A stretch of 64,000 bases of DNA, taken from assembly GCF_900109775.1 (NCBI RefSeq), contig NZ_FOAX01000001.1, positions 124,001-188,000 of the forward strand, given 5' to 3'. The position numbers were made by a program, and so were the translations under genes. Below, in pieces: positions 37,395 to 45,565 of the stretch. The number at the start of each line of letters is the position of its first letter. Position 1 is the stretch's first letter. A model generated the notes under the pieces. That model worked only from the letters and a program-made list of their open reading frames with translations. It did no database searches and was not told the origin of the DNA. Source of the DNA: Pseudoxanthomonas sp. GM95. Its GTDB lineage: Bacteria; Pseudomonadota; Gammaproteobacteria; Xanthomonadales; Xanthomonadaceae.

Positions 37395-39131
37395 GTGAAT
37401 GCTGTCCCAGTCACCGCTTTGGAGCCCTCTCTCACGCTGTCGGCCGATGAGCGCGTGGTCGCGGCGCTGCTGGCCAAAAGCCGGCTGAAGGACGTGGACC
37501 TGGCGCGCGCGCGTCGCCTGCAGGAAGAAACCGGCGGCAGCGTGCTGGCCCTGCTGCTGCGCCTGGGCCTGGTGTCCGAGCGCGACCACGCCGAAACCAG
37601 TGCCGAGGTGCTGGGTCTGACCTTGCTCTCGGCCAAGCAGCTGCCGGACGTGGCACCGGAGCTGCCGGACGACGTCGCGCTGTCGCTGCGCTTCCTCAAA
37701 CAATTCCATGTCTGCCCGCTGGGTGACGCCGAAGGCGCGCTGGCGCTGTGGGTCGCCGAGCCCTGCGATCCTTATGCGACCGAAGCGGTGCAGATGGCGA
37801 TCGGCCGTCCGGTGCGCGCACTGGTCGGGTTGCGCTCGGAGATCGACGACACCATCGAGCGCTGGCATGGCCAGGGCCGCAGCGCGATGGGCGCCATCGT
37901 CGAGAACGCCGACGGCGATACCAGCGGCGACCTGGACGATGTCGAACACCTGCGCGACCTGGCCTCCGAAGCGCCGGTGATCCGCCTGGTGAACCTGGTG
38001 ATCCAGCGCGCAGTGGAACTGCGTGCGTCCGATATCCACATCGAGCCGTTCGAAAGCCGCCTCAAGGTGCGGTATCGCGTCGACGGCGTGCTGGAAGAAG
38101 GCGAAAGTCCACCGGCCAACCTCACCGCGGCGGTGATCAGCCGCATCAAGATCATGGCGCGGCTGAACATCGCCGAGCGCCGTCTGCCGCAGGACGGTCG
38201 CATCCAGCTGCGCGTGCAGGGCAAGGAACTGGACCTGCGCGTGAGTACCGTGCCGACCGCGCATGGCGAGAGCGTGGTGATGCGCCTGCTGGATCGCGAA
38301 ACGGTGGTGTTCGATTTCCAGCGGCTTGGCTTCACCGATGAGTTCCTGCCGCAGTTCCTGCGCGTGCTGGAGCAGCCGCACGGCATCCTGCTGGTGACCG
38401 GTCCGACCGGTTCGGGCAAGACCACCACGCTGTACACCGCGCTGAGCCAGCTCAACACCAGCGACGTCAAGATCATCACCGTCGAGGACCCGGTCGAATA
38501 CCAGATCGAAGGCCTCAACCAGATCCATGTGAAGCCGCAGATCGGCCTGGACTTCGCCAGCGCGCTGCGCAGCATCGTGCGCCAGGACCCGGACATCATC
38601 ATGATCGGCGAAATGCGCGACCTGGAAACCGCGCGCATCGCGATCCAGTCCGCGCTCACCGGTCACCTGGTGCTGTCCACGCTGCACACCAACAACGCAG
38701 CCGGCGGCATCACCCGCATGCTCGACATGGGCGTGGAGGATTACCTGCTGACCTCCACCATCAACGGCATCCTGGCCCAGCGCCTGGTGCGCCGGCTGGA
38801 GCCCACGCACGCCGAAGCGTATCCGGCCACGCCGGAGGAAATCGCCAAGTTCAACCTGCGTCGCTTCCAGCCCGAGGGCCAGATCCTGCTGTATCGCCCG
38901 CGCGGTTCAGCAGTTGCACCGACCGGCTACCTGGGCCGCACCACGATCACCGAATTCCTGATCATGGACGACGCCCTGCGTGCTGCGGTGATGCGCCACG
39001 CCGGCATGGGTGAGATCGAGGACCTCGCACGCAAGGCCGGCATGCGCACCATGTACGAAGACGGCATCGCCAAGGCGCTGGCTGGCCTGACCACGATCGA
39101 GGAAGTGCTGCGGGTGACGGAGGATGCGTAA
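37395..39131 (+). CDS. xpsE: Type II secretion ATPase XpsE/GspE
   Basis: Encodes 578 residues. It is the cytoplasmic hexameric ATPase that powers pseudopilus assembly. The N-terminal domain (about 1-160) binds XpsL. The Walker A box GPTGSGKTTT starts at residue 336, the Asp boxes lie between, and Walker B includes IIMIGEMRD near 400. The four-cysteine zinc motif found in Vibrio and E. coli GspE is absent; the region around RRLEPTHAEAYP has no Cys. The start GTG 37395 has AGGGA eight bases upstream; an in-frame TTG 54 bases earlier is less likely. It opens the xps operon but is separated from xpsF by an inserted element. Confidence 0.95.
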   Translation: MNAVPVTALEPSLTLSADERVVAALLAKSRLKDVDLARARRLQEETGGSVLALLLRLGLVSERDHAETSAEVLGLTLLSAKQLPDVAPELPDDVALSLRFLKQFHVCPLGDAEGALALWVAEPCDPYATEAVQMAIGRPVRALVGLRSEIDDTIERWHGQGRSAMGAIVENADGDTSGDLDDVEHLRDLASEAPVIRLVNLVIQRAVELRASDIHIEPFESRLKVRYRVDGVLEEGESPPANLTAAVISRIKIMARLNIAERRLPQDGRIQLRVQGKELDLRVSTVPTAHGESVVMRLLDRETVVFDFQRLGFTDEFLPQFLRVLEQPHGILLVTGPTGSGKTTTLYTALSQLNTSDVKIITVEDPVEYQIEGLNQIHVKPQIGLDFASALRSIVRQDPDIIMIGEMRDLETARIAIQSALTGHLVLSTLHTNNAAGGITRMLDMGVEDYLLTSTINGILAQRLVRRLEPTHAEAYPATPEEIAKFNLRRFQPEGQILLYRPRGSAVAPTGYLGRTTITEFLIMDDALRAAVMRHAGMGEIEDLARKAGMRTMYEDGIAKALAGLTTIEEVLRVTEDA

Positions 39132-39168
39132 GGCTGTGCTGATCGCACCAGGTCGCGGAAGATTTTCC

Positions 39169-39204
39169 TTCGTCATTCCCGCGAACGCGGGAATCCATGG
39201 ACGT
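39169..39204. repeat. Left 36-bp inverted repeat of the GIY-YIG element
   Basis: This copy begins ttcgtcattcccgcgaacg and ends ccatggacgt. It is identical to the reverse complement of 39525-39560 over all 36 bases. The core cattcccgcgaacgcgggaat is itself a near-palindrome. Related solo copies lie near 16391 and 52680. Confidence 0.9.
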
Positions 39205-39220
39205 TCAAGGACGAACGAAG

Positions 39221-39556
39221 ATGAAGCAGCCGTGTGTCTATCTGCTGGCCAGCGGTCGCAACGGAACGCTATACGTGGGGGTGACCAGCAACCTTGTCGG
39301 CCGCACCTGGCAACACCGGACGCACTCCGTCGAAGGCTTTACCGACCAACACGATGTCACGCGTTTGGTCTGGTACGAGATGCACGACACGATGGAGTCG
39401 GCCATTCTTCGCGAGAAACGCATCAAGAAATGGCGGCGATCCTGGAAGGTAGAGCTGATCGATGCGTTCAATCCTTCCTGGAGGGATCTGTGGCCGGACA
39501 TCGTCGGGAAAGTACCGAAGGCGGACGTCCATGGATTCCCGCGTTCGCGGGAATGA
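39221..39556 (+). CDS. Small GIY-YIG domain nuclease (UPF0213-like)
   Basis: Encodes 111 residues from ATG 39221, an in-frame ATG at 39197 inside the repeat being an alternative. The protein is almost only a GIY-YIG domain: CVYLLASGRNGTLYVGVTS supplies the two strand motifs, followed by RTWQHR and a helix with the metal-binding Glu (MESAILREKRIKKWRR). The family cuts DNA; many small members have no known role. Its C-terminus (GFPRSRE) is encoded by the right inverted repeat. It may act in moving or maintaining the repeat family. Confidence 0.88.
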   Translation: MKQPCVYLLASGRNGTLYVGVTSNLVGRTWQHRTHSVEGFTDQHDVTRLVWYEMHDTMESAILREKRIKKWRRSWKVELIDAFNPSWRDLWPDIVGKVPKADVHGFPRSRE

Positions 39557-39560
39557 CGAA
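39525..39560. repeat. Right 36-bp inverted repeat of the GIY-YIG element
   Basis: Exact reverse complement of 39169-39204. It overlaps the last codons and the TGA of the nuclease gene and ends 38 bases before the xpsF start. Confidence 0.9.
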
Positions 39561-39598
39561 TCGATGCTGAGCGAACGCTGCATGGTGAGTCTCCGCTG

Positions 39599-40816
39599 AT
39601 GCCTCTCTATCGCTACAAAGCGCTCAACGCGCGCGGTGATGTGCTGGAGGCGCAGATGGAAGCGGCCAGCGAGGCCGATGTGGTCGCGCGCCTGCAGGAG
39701 CAGGGTCATTTGCCGATGGAGGCCAAGCTCGCGTCCGAAGGCGGCGGGCTGGGCGCGTTCAAGCTGCTGCTGCAGCCCAATGCGTTTGGTGGACAGCGCT
39801 TGGTGTTGTTCACCCAGCAGCTGGCGACGTTGCTGGGCGCGGGCCAGCCACTGGATCGCGCGCTGACGATCCTGCTGGAGCTGCCGGACGAGGACAAGGC
39901 GCGCAACACCGTGGCCGACATCCGTGAAGCCGTGCGCGGCGGTGCGCCGCTGTCCACCGCACTGGAGCGCCAGCACGGCACGTTCTCGCGGCTGTACATC
40001 AACATGGTCCGTGCGGGCGAAGCGGGCGGCAACCTGCACGACACGCTGCAGCGGCTGGCCGATTACCTTGAGCGCAGCCGCGCGCTCAAGGGCCGGGTGG
40101 TCAACGCGCTGATCTACCCGGCGATCCTGCTGGTGGTGGTCGGGCTGGCAATGCTGTTCCTGCTGGGCTACGTGGTGCCGCAGTTCTCGCAGATGTACGA
40201 AAGCCTGGATGTGGCGTTGCCGTGGTTCACCAACATCGTGCTGGCGATCGGCCAGTTCGTCGCCGGTTGGTGGCTGCTGTTGATCGTGATCCCGGCGGTG
40301 CTGGCGCTGTGGGTCGATCGCAAGCGGCGCGACATCGCATTCCGCGATCGCTTCGATGCGTGGATCCTGCAGCGAAAGCTGGTCGGCCCGCTGATCGCAC
40401 GGCTGGAAACCGCGCGCCTGGCCCGCACGCTGGGCACGCTGCTGCGCAACGGCGTGCCACTGTTGGGCGCGCTGGGCATCGCCCGCAACGTGCTGGGCAA
40501 TCGCGCGCTGGCGGCCGATGTGGAAAGCGCCGCCGATGCGGTGAAGAACGGCCGCGCGCTGTCCACCTCGCTGGGCGCCGGCAAGCGCTTTCCTCGGCTC
40601 GCCCTGCAGATGATGCAGGTGGGCGAGGAATCCGGCGCGCTGGATACGATGCTGCTCAAGACCGCCGACACCTTCGAAACACAGACCGCGCAGGCGCTGG
40701 ACCGCATGCTCGCCGCGCTGGTGCCGGCGGTGACGCTGGTGCTGGCCGCTGTGGTGGGTGCGGTCATCATCGCCGTGCTGGTGCCGCTGTACGATCTGGC
40801 CGGTGCCATCAACTGA
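39599..40816 (+). CDS. xpsF: Type II secretion inner-membrane platform protein XpsF/GspF
   Basis: Encodes 405 residues with two T2SSF repeats, each a cytoplasmic helical bundle, and three membrane segments (near residues 170-195, 215-240 and 375-400). It begins MPLYRYKALNARGDVLEAQ, the usual GspF start. It forms the platform that transmits motion of the XpsE ATPase to the pseudopilus. It lies after the inserted element, so its expression may depend on transcription through that element or on a new promoter. Confidence 0.95.
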   Translation: MPLYRYKALNARGDVLEAQMEAASEADVVARLQEQGHLPMEAKLASEGGGLGAFKLLLQPNAFGGQRLVLFTQQLATLLGAGQPLDRALTILLELPDEDKARNTVADIREAVRGGAPLSTALERQHGTFSRLYINMVRAGEAGGNLHDTLQRLADYLERSRALKGRVVNALIYPAILLVVVGLAMLFLLGYVVPQFSQMYESLDVALPWFTNIVLAIGQFVAGWWLLLIVIPAVLALWVDRKRRDIAFRDRFDAWILQRKLVGPLIARLETARLARTLGTLLRNGVPLLGALGIARNVLGNRALAADVESAADAVKNGRALSTSLGAGKRFPRLALQMMQVGEESGALDTMLLKTADTFETQTAQALDRMLAALVPAVTLVLAAVVGAVIIAVLVPLYDLAGAIN

Positions 40817-40864
40817 CACAATCGCCATTCCCCCGAACTCGCAACACGTAACGGAAGACCGCAC

Positions 40865-41302
40865 ATGCACAACCGACGTTCGATCCCCAAGCTGCCCTCG
40901 CGCGCCGCACAGGCGGGCTTCACCCTGATGGAAATCATCGTGGTGGTGATCCTGATCGGCGGCATCGTCGCCTTCGCCGCGACCCGCATCCTGGGCAACG
41001 CCGACCGCGCCAAGGTCAACCTGGCCAAGGCACAGGTGCAGACGGTGGCCGAGAAGATCCAGCAGTTCGAGATGGACACCGGCCGCCTGCCCGGCGCGCT
41101 GTCCGAGCTGGTCACCGCGCCGGGCGATGCCACCGGCTGGCTCGGCCCGTACGCCAAGGACACCGAGTTGAAGGACCCCTGGAACCACCAGTACCAGTAC
41201 GCCGTGCCGGGCCAGAGCGGCCCGTTCGACCTGATCAGCCTGGGCAAGGATGGCCAGCCCGGCGGCGACAGCGTCAACGCCGATATTCCGTACCAGAACT
41301 GA
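40865..41302 (+). CDS. xpsG: Major pseudopilin XpsG/GspG
   Basis: Encodes 145 residues. The prepilin peptidase site is G18|FTLMEIIVVVILIGG, with Glu at position +5. The C-terminal part has the calcium-loop pattern of GspG (DPWNHQYQY and SLGKDGQPGG). It polymerises to form the pseudopilus that pushes substrates through XpsD. Confidence 0.95.
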   Translation: MHNRRSIPKLPSRAAQAGFTLMEIIVVVILIGGIVAFAATRILGNADRAKVNLAKAQVQTVAEKIQQFEMDTGRLPGALSELVTAPGDATGWLGPYAKDTELKDPWNHQYQYAVPGQSGPFDLISLGKDGQPGGDSVNADIPYQN

Positions 41303-41788
41303 TTGCCTGACGTGCGCCGCCGCGCGCCCGCGCCCGGCCGTTCCACCCGGGGCTTCACCCTGATCGAAGTGCTGGTGGTGATCGCGCTGATCGCCCTGAT
41401 CGGCACGATGACGGCGGTGGCGATGAGCGGTGGCCTGCAGGGCGTGCGCCTGCGCAGTGCGTCGAAAGAGATCGCCTCGCAACTGCGCTTCACCCGTGCG
41501 CAGGCGATCGCCAGCGGCCAGCCGCAGCGCTTCGTGATCAATCCGTCCGGGCATCTGTATGCGTCGCCAGGCAAGCGCGATGGGCGCATCCCGCAGGAGC
41601 TGGGCATCGCGTTCTACGGCGCGCGCCAGGCCAGTGCACAGGCGGGCGAAGGCGCGATCGTCTTCTATCCCGATGGCGCCTCGACCGGTGGCAGCGTCGA
41701 GCTGTCGGCGAAACAAGCCGCACGCCGGATCACCGTGGCCTGGCTCACGGGTGAAGTGCGCCTTGAAACGCCGGGCGCAGCGCCGTGA
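41303..41788 (+). CDS. xpsH: Minor pseudopilin XpsH/GspH
   Basis: Encodes up to 161 residues. Cleavage motif G17|FTLIEVLVVIALIAL with Glu +5, followed by a GspH-like beta domain. Possible starts are TTG 41303, directly after the xpsG stop, or GTG 41312; neither has a clear ribosome site. It is one of the tip-complex pseudopilins. The stop overlaps the next start. Confidence 0.9.
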   Translation: MPDVRRRAPAPGRSTRGFTLIEVLVVIALIALIGTMTAVAMSGGLQGVRLRSASKEIASQLRFTRAQAIASGQPQRFVINPSGHLYASPGKRDGRIPQELGIAFYGARQASAQAGEGAIVFYPDGASTGGSVELSAKQAARRITVAWLTGEVRLETPGAAP

Positions 41789-42291
41789 TGCGACGCGTGG
41801 TGCGCCGGCAACGCGGCTTCAGTCCGGCCCTCGGGCGCAGCCCTCAGGCGTTCAGTCGGCCGGGCGGCAGTGCCGCCCAAGCGGCCGGCTTCACCCTTAT
41901 CGAAGTGGTGGTGGCCTTCGGCCTGCTGGCGCTCGCGCTGACGCTGCTGCTCGGCGCGCTGTCCGGCGCGGCGCGGCAGATCCACCAGGCGGCACTGTCC
42001 GGACGCGCGGCGCTGCACGCACAGACCTTATTGGCCCAGGTGGGCGCCGGTGGAGGGCTGGAACCGGGCCACGACGAAGGCGACCTGGACCAGGGCCGTT
42101 ATCACTGGACCCTGGATATCGCGCCGTGGACCGATCCGCGCCTGCCCACCGATGGCTTAGCGAGCCCCGGCGCCGCGCGCCTGCTGGAAGTGCAGCTCAG
42201 CGTGCGCTGGGGCGCGCGCGACGGCGAGCGCCTGCAGTGGCGCAGCCTGCGCCTGGCGCCAGCAGAAGGCACGCTGGGAGCGACGCAATGA
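41788..42291 (+). CDS. xpsI: Minor pseudopilin XpsI/GspI with a long leader
   Basis: Encodes 167 residues from the ATG that overlaps the xpsH stop (TGATG). The cleavage site G34|FTLIEVVVAFGLLAL is normal, but the leader is unusually long: RRQRGF, a ~20-residue Pro/Ser/Gly-rich stretch, then AAGF. This suggests an in-frame insertion with a repeated GF. XpsI is the core of the tip complex with J and K. Confidence 0.9.
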   Translation: MRRVVRRQRGFSPALGRSPQAFSRPGGSAAQAAGFTLIEVVVAFGLLALALTLLLGALSGAARQIHQAALSGRAALHAQTLLAQVGAGGGLEPGHDEGDLDQGRYHWTLDIAPWTDPRLPTDGLASPGAARLLEVQLSVRWGARDGERLQWRSLRLAPAEGTLGATQ

Positions 42292-42926
42292 AGCGCGCGC
42301 AGGCCGGCTTCACCTTGATGGAAATCCTGCTGGCCACGCTGCTGCTGGCCGCGGGCCTGGCGGTGGGCTTTGCCACGCTGCGTGCGGCCACGGCGATGGT
42401 CCATCGCGGCGAAGTCACCGCGGCGCGCAACGAGCGCATCCGCGCGGTGCAGGGCTTCCTGCGCAGTCACCTGGCCTCGGCGCAGGCGATTGCCTACGCC
42501 GTGGACGAGCAGAAAGGCATCGCCAGCCGCTTCGCCGGCAGTGCGGGCCAGATGCGCTTCGTGGCCGACATCCCTGATTACCTGGGCCGCGGCGGGCCGT
42601 ACCTGCACGATGTCGAAGTGGTCGAAGACGGCACCCGCCTGCAGGTGGGGCTGGCGATGGTGCAATCCGGGCAGACCATCGTCGAACCCGGCCCGGCGCG
42701 GCCGCCGGAGCTGCTGGCCGATCACCTCAAGTCGGTGCGCTTCCGCTATCGCGGCCTGCTGCCCGACGGTGGTGGCCTGGGCGACTGGCAAGACGGCTGG
42801 AGCCAGGTCGAAACCCTGCCGGTGCAGGTCTCCATCGAGATCGAAGCCGACGACGGCACGCACTGGCCGGACATGATCGTCACCCTGGCCCAAGGCAACG
42901 GCACCGCCCACGAGGTGACGCCGTGA
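42288..42926 (+). CDS. xpsJ: Minor pseudopilin XpsJ/GspJ
   Basis: Encodes 212 residues. The leader is only seven residues (MKRAQAG|FTLMEILLATLLL, Glu +5). The body has the size and beta-rich pattern of GspJ, a tip-complex member. Its ATG overlaps the xpsI stop (ATGA); the frame is open upstream but only as an overlap of xpsI and xpsH. Confidence 0.9.
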   Translation: MKRAQAGFTLMEILLATLLLAAGLAVGFATLRAATAMVHRGEVTAARNERIRAVQGFLRSHLASAQAIAYAVDEQKGIASRFAGSAGQMRFVADIPDYLGRGGPYLHDVEVVEDGTRLQVGLAMVQSGQTIVEPGPARPPELLADHLKSVRFRYRGLLPDGGGLGDWQDGWSQVETLPVQVSIEIEADDGTHWPDMIVTLAQGNGTAHEVTP

Positions 42927-43798
42927 GCCAGCGGCGCATGCCCGTTCGACGCGATGCCCAGCGCGGCGTCGCGCTGCTGCTGGTGGTGTGGCTGATCGCG
43001 CTGCTGACGGCGCTGATCGGCGCCTTCGCCATCACTGCGCGGGTCGAGTCGCTGCAGGGCCGGGTGCTGGCGCAGGGCAGCGTGACGCAGGAAATCGCCC
43101 GGGCCGGCGTGGAATACGCGCTGCAGCGCGTGGCCGACGCCGATGCGCGCACCCGCTGGGTGCCCGATGGCCGTCCCTACGCCTGGACCTACGCCGGCAG
43201 CCAGCTGGAGGTGCAGCTGGTGGACGAGACCGGCAAGGTCGATCTTAACCAGACCGATGCCCAGACCCTGGCCAACCTGCTGCGCGCGGTCGGGGTGGAA
43301 GACGGCCAGGCCCAGCAGCTGGCCGGTGCGGTCATCGACTGGCGCGATAGCGATCCGCTGGTCCAGCCCACCAGCGGTGCCGAGGACCCGCAGTACGCCG
43401 AGGCCGGCCTGCCGTATGGCGCCAAGGACGCGCCGTTCGAAACCGTGGGCGAGGTCGAGCAGGTGCTGGGTTGGACGCCGGACATCTATGCCCGCGTGCG
43501 ACCGTACCTCACCCTCTACAGCGGCCGCAGCCGACCCGATCCGACCTACGCGCAGGGACCGGTGCTGACCGCATTGGGCATGGATCCCAGTCTGGTGCTT
43601 GCCCAGCGCCAGGGCGCCAACGGCCAGGTGGCCGGGGTCGTGGGCCAGGGGACCGGCACGTATAGTATCGAGAGCCGCGCACGACGCCCCGATGGCCGCC
43701 AGGCGGTGCTGCGGGCGGTGGTGCGCGCGGGGGGCGGTCCGACGCCGGGCGCCATGTATACGACGTTGCGCTGGGAGGAAGGTTGGGAACCCCGATGA
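42923..43798 (+). CDS. xpsK: Minor pseudopilin XpsK/GspK
   Basis: Encodes 291 residues. The prepilin site is QRG|VALLLVVWLIALLT, without Glu +5, which is normal for GspK. The large globular domain contains VDETGKVDLNQTDAQTL, typical of the GspK alpha-domain. It caps the tip of the pseudopilus. GTG start overlaps the xpsJ stop (GTGA). Confidence 0.93.
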   Translation: MSQRRMPVRRDAQRGVALLLVVWLIALLTALIGAFAITARVESLQGRVLAQGSVTQEIARAGVEYALQRVADADARTRWVPDGRPYAWTYAGSQLEVQLVDETGKVDLNQTDAQTLANLLRAVGVEDGQAQQLAGAVIDWRDSDPLVQPTSGAEDPQYAEAGLPYGAKDAPFETVGEVEQVLGWTPDIYARVRPYLTLYSGRSRPDPTYAQGPVLTALGMDPSLVLAQRQGANGQVAGVVGQGTGTYSIESRARRPDGRQAVLRAVVRAGGGPTPGAMYTTLRWEEGWEPR

Positions 43799-44940
43799 CG
43801 ACACCCCGCGCCGGCACGTCCGTGCTGCCGGGCTTGGGGCGCTCGATGGGCGCTGCCAGCCGCTTTTTCTCCTGGTGGCGCGACGCGCTGTCCAGCTGGC
43901 TGCCGGCCCGCTGGCGCACGCTGTTCGGCCTGGCCGCCGAGCGCCTGCTGCTGGTGCCGCAGGCCGCTGAAGCGGCCCTGGTCAAATCCGGCCCGGCCGG
44001 GCTGGAAACACTCGCCTCGCTGCCGCTGCCGGTGAGCAGCGCCGAACTCGACGCCGTGCTCGACTCCCGTCTGGCTGGCCTGCCGCGCTGGAGCCTGCTG
44101 CCAGCCGTGCAGGTGCTGCGCCGGCCGCTGCTGCTGCCGGCCGCCGCCGCCGAGCGCCTGCGCGAAGTCGTCGGTTTCGAGATCGATCGGCAGACCCCGT
44201 TCACCGCCGACGCGGTGTATTTCGATGCGCGCATCACCGGCCGCCGTGCCGACGGCCAGATCGAGGCCGAGCTGGTCGTGGTCCGGCGCCAGGGCGTGGA
44301 TCGCGCGCTGGAAGCGCTCGGCCCGGTCGCCCAGGGGCTGGCCGGCTTGGACGTGGCCGATGCCAGCGGCCAGCCGCTGGGCGTCAACCTGCTGCCGCCG
44401 GCCCTGCGCGTGCGCCGGGCCAGCCCGGCCCGCAGCTGGAACCTGATCGCCGCGCTGGTGGCGGTGCTGGCCCTGGCCTTCGCCGGCTGGCAGGTACTGG
44501 CCAATCGCGAGGCCGCCGCCGATGCCTTCGCCGCGCAGGTCGAGCGCAGTGCCGCCCAGGCCCGCGGCGTGGCCGCGCAGCGCCAGCAGCTGGTGGATCT
44601 GGTCGAAGGCGCCAAGTTCCTCCAGGCCCAGCGCGCCGCGCGCCCGACCACGGTCGAGGTGCTGGACGAGCTCACCCGCCTGCTGCCCGACAACACCTAT
44701 CTGGAGAAGGTCTCGATCGAAGGCGACCGCCTGCTGCTGATCGGCCTGAGCCCGGAGGCGCCCGGCTTGGTCAAGGTGCTGGAGGGGTCCAAGCTGTGGA
44801 CCTCGCCGGCGCTGACCGGTGCACTGCAGATGGATCGCCGCACCCGGCTGGACCGCTTCAGCATGACCGCGCAACTGGCCGGTCCCAAGCCGCCGTCGAA
44901 CACCGCGCCCAAAACCGGCAGGACGCCCAATGGCCGCTAG
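43795..44940 (+). CDS. xpsL: Type II secretion protein XpsL/GspL (PilN-like)
   Basis: Encodes 381 residues. The N-terminal cytoplasmic part (about 1-215) recruits XpsE. One membrane helix follows (NLIAALVAVLALAFAGW, about 220-237), then a periplasmic PilN-like coiled domain. This is the xanthomonad layout, resembling a fusion of PilM-like and PilN-like parts. The C-terminal tail is basic and Pro-rich. ATG overlaps the xpsK stop and its end overlaps xpsM by 11 bases. Confidence 0.9.
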   Translation: MTTPRAGTSVLPGLGRSMGAASRFFSWWRDALSSWLPARWRTLFGLAAERLLLVPQAAEAALVKSGPAGLETLASLPLPVSSAELDAVLDSRLAGLPRWSLLPAVQVLRRPLLLPAAAAERLREVVGFEIDRQTPFTADAVYFDARITGRRADGQIEAELVVVRRQGVDRALEALGPVAQGLAGLDVADASGQPLGVNLLPPALRVRRASPARSWNLIAALVAVLALAFAGWQVLANREAAADAFAAQVERSAAQARGVAAQRQQLVDLVEGAKFLQAQRAARPTTVEVLDELTRLLPDNTYLEKVSIEGDRLLLIGLSPEAPGLVKVLEGSKLWTSPALTGALQMDRRTRLDRFSMTAQLAGPKPPSNTAPKTGRTPNGR

Positions 44941-45565
44941 GACCGCGCAACAGGATCGCTGGCTGGCGTTGGGCCTGCTGCTGGCCGCGCTGGCGCTGGC
45001 CTACCTGGTGCTGGTGCATCCGTGGTGGACCATGCCGATGCGCGAGGTCGGCGCGCGCATCGCCGAATCGCAATCGCGCGAACTGCGCGTGCGCACCCAG
45101 CTGCAGCAGCGCCCGCAGGTCGAGCGCCAGCTTGCCGCCGCGCAGGCCGCGCTGGGCAACCGGCCGGGTTTCCTGACCGAACCCTCGGCCGAGCTGGCCA
45201 CCGCCGCGCTCACCCAGCGCCTGGAAACCGTGGTCGGCCAGGCCAGCCCCGGCAACCGCAGCTGCGCCATCACCAACCGCTCGCCGTTCCCGGCCGGCGG
45301 CGGCGAGCGCTTCCCGCGCGTGGTGGTGCAGGTGACCCTGCGTTGCGGCGTGCCGGAGACGGCCGCCGTGCTGCACGCGCTGGAATCGGGCAGCCCGCGG
45401 CTGTTCGTGGATAACCTCAACATCCTGGCGCAGAGCTTCAACTTCCGCACGCCACAGGCCGAAGACCAGAGCGGCGGGTTGAACGTCAGCTTCGACCTGT
45501 CCGGTTATCTCAAGCCGTCGCCGGCCGCGCCGACGCCCGCGCGTGGGGGTGCCCGTGCGCAGTGA
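44930..45565 (+). CDS. xpsM: Type II secretion protein XpsM/GspM
   Basis: Encodes 211 residues: a short cytoplasmic end, one membrane helix (WLALGLLLAALALAYLVLV), a coiled stretch and a periplasmic ferredoxin-like domain with two cysteines (SCAIT, LRCGV). It stabilises XpsL in the inner-membrane platform and has the typical position between L and N. Confidence 0.9.
   Translation: MAARTAQQDRWLALGLLLAALALAYLVLVHPWWTMPMREVGARIAESQSRELRVRTQLQQRPQVERQLAAAQAALGNRPGFLTEPSAELATAALTQRLETVVGQASPGNRSCAITNRSPFPAGGGERFPRVVVQVTLRCGVPETAAVLHALESGSPRLFVDNLNILAQSFNFRTPQAEDQSGGLNVSFDLSGYLKPSPAAPTPARGGARAQ

Larger units (their letters stand above)
39169..39560 (+). mobile_element. Candidate palindromic mobile element carrying a GIY-YIG nuclease
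   Basis: A 392-base unit bounded by 36-bp perfect inverted repeats contains one gene. It sits between xpsE and xpsF, which are adjacent in the canonical xps order. The layout recalls REP elements with a RAYT transposase, but with a GIY-YIG protein instead. The nuclease stop codon and last residues lie inside the right repeat. No target-site duplication is evident. Mobility is inferred from structure and position, not shown. Confidence 0.6.
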
